Below are positions 63,906 to 64,000 of a stretch of 64,000 bases of DNA, piece after piece. The translations under genes were made by a program, and so were the position numbers. The stretch lies in NCBI GenBank assembly GCA_030674185.1, contig CM060315.1:89750137-89814136 (forward strand), read 5' to 3'. Each line of letters opens with the position of its first letter. Positions within the stretch are counted from its first letter, which is position 1. Source of the DNA: Monoplex corrugatus (taxonomy: Eukaryota > Mollusca > Gastropoda > Littorinimorpha > Ranellidae). The notes beneath the pieces were generated by a model, which was not told where the DNA came from, did no database searches, and worked only from the letters and a program-made list of their open reading frames with translations.

Positions 63906-64000
63906 TTGATTTAGATTTTCAATTTCAAAACGTCTACACCAATTGCAAACACACAAGCCTGTCGTCGACCTGAATCAATGCGTATCCCTAAAGAAGCACT

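Overview
This is a repeat-laden animal nuclear genome window. GT-AG introns with long repeat-filled intervals, retrotransposons, tRNA-derived SINEs, MITE-like elements and many mini- and microsatellites all point to a metazoan. The repeat style, together with a RAG1 N-terminus-like gene of a kind reported from sea slugs, suggests a lophotrochozoan, probably a gastropod mollusc; that assignment is inference. Three protein-coding loci can be supported.

(1) 2965-3732 (-): an open frame resembling the N-terminal zinc-binding region of RAG1 (CRICG ... HP-x3-CRRC ... CPSC), with a GC-richer putative promoter to its right. (2) 7844-26773 (+): a complete six-exon gene for a tartrate-resistant (type 5, purple) acid phosphatase, ACP5-like, 326 codons, with signal peptide and all seven metal ligands; its introns hold most of the repeats between 8 and 26.5 kb. 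(3) 53317-60628 (-): the last four visible coding exons of an SREK1-like SR-rich splicing regulator, whose 5' part lies beyond the right edge.

Everything else is mobile or repetitive. Two LINE families occur as 5'-truncated or broken copies: LINE-A (RTE-like, ending in a (TGA)n tail that also supplies the stop codon) and LINE-B. One C-terminal CCHH fragment of another non-LTR element is at 5.6-5.9 kb. A short palindromic element with TTAA ends ('PAL', about 190 bp) occurs more than 20 times. Further families: R1 (about 550 bp, no ORF), R6 (about 250 bp, GGCCAGTTGGCC core), SINE1 and SINE2 (tRNA-derived heads), S4 (about 160 bp), two TIR elements (10041-10613, 51565-51898) and a 251-bp insertion with 68-bp inverted arms (14599-14849).

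Tandem arrays cover much of the right half: 71-bp (37.9-39.3 kb), 90-bp (39.9-40.4 kb), 52-64-bp (43.8-44.9 kb), 34-bp (48.8-51.0 kb), 51-bp (55.99-56.24 kb), 21-bp, about 52-bp (59.1-59.8 kb) and 48-bp (61.5-62.9 kb). The left half has 37-bp (10.8-11.6 kb), 51-bp (23.5-24.3 kb) and 47-bp (29.8-30.7 kb) arrays. The long open frames inside these arrays are artefacts of repeat units divisible by three or lacking stops. The most interesting points are the RAG1-like gene, the PAL family with co-varying arms, two minisatellites grown independently from the same SINE segment, and a minisatellite that runs into a 5' splice site of the SREK1-like gene.
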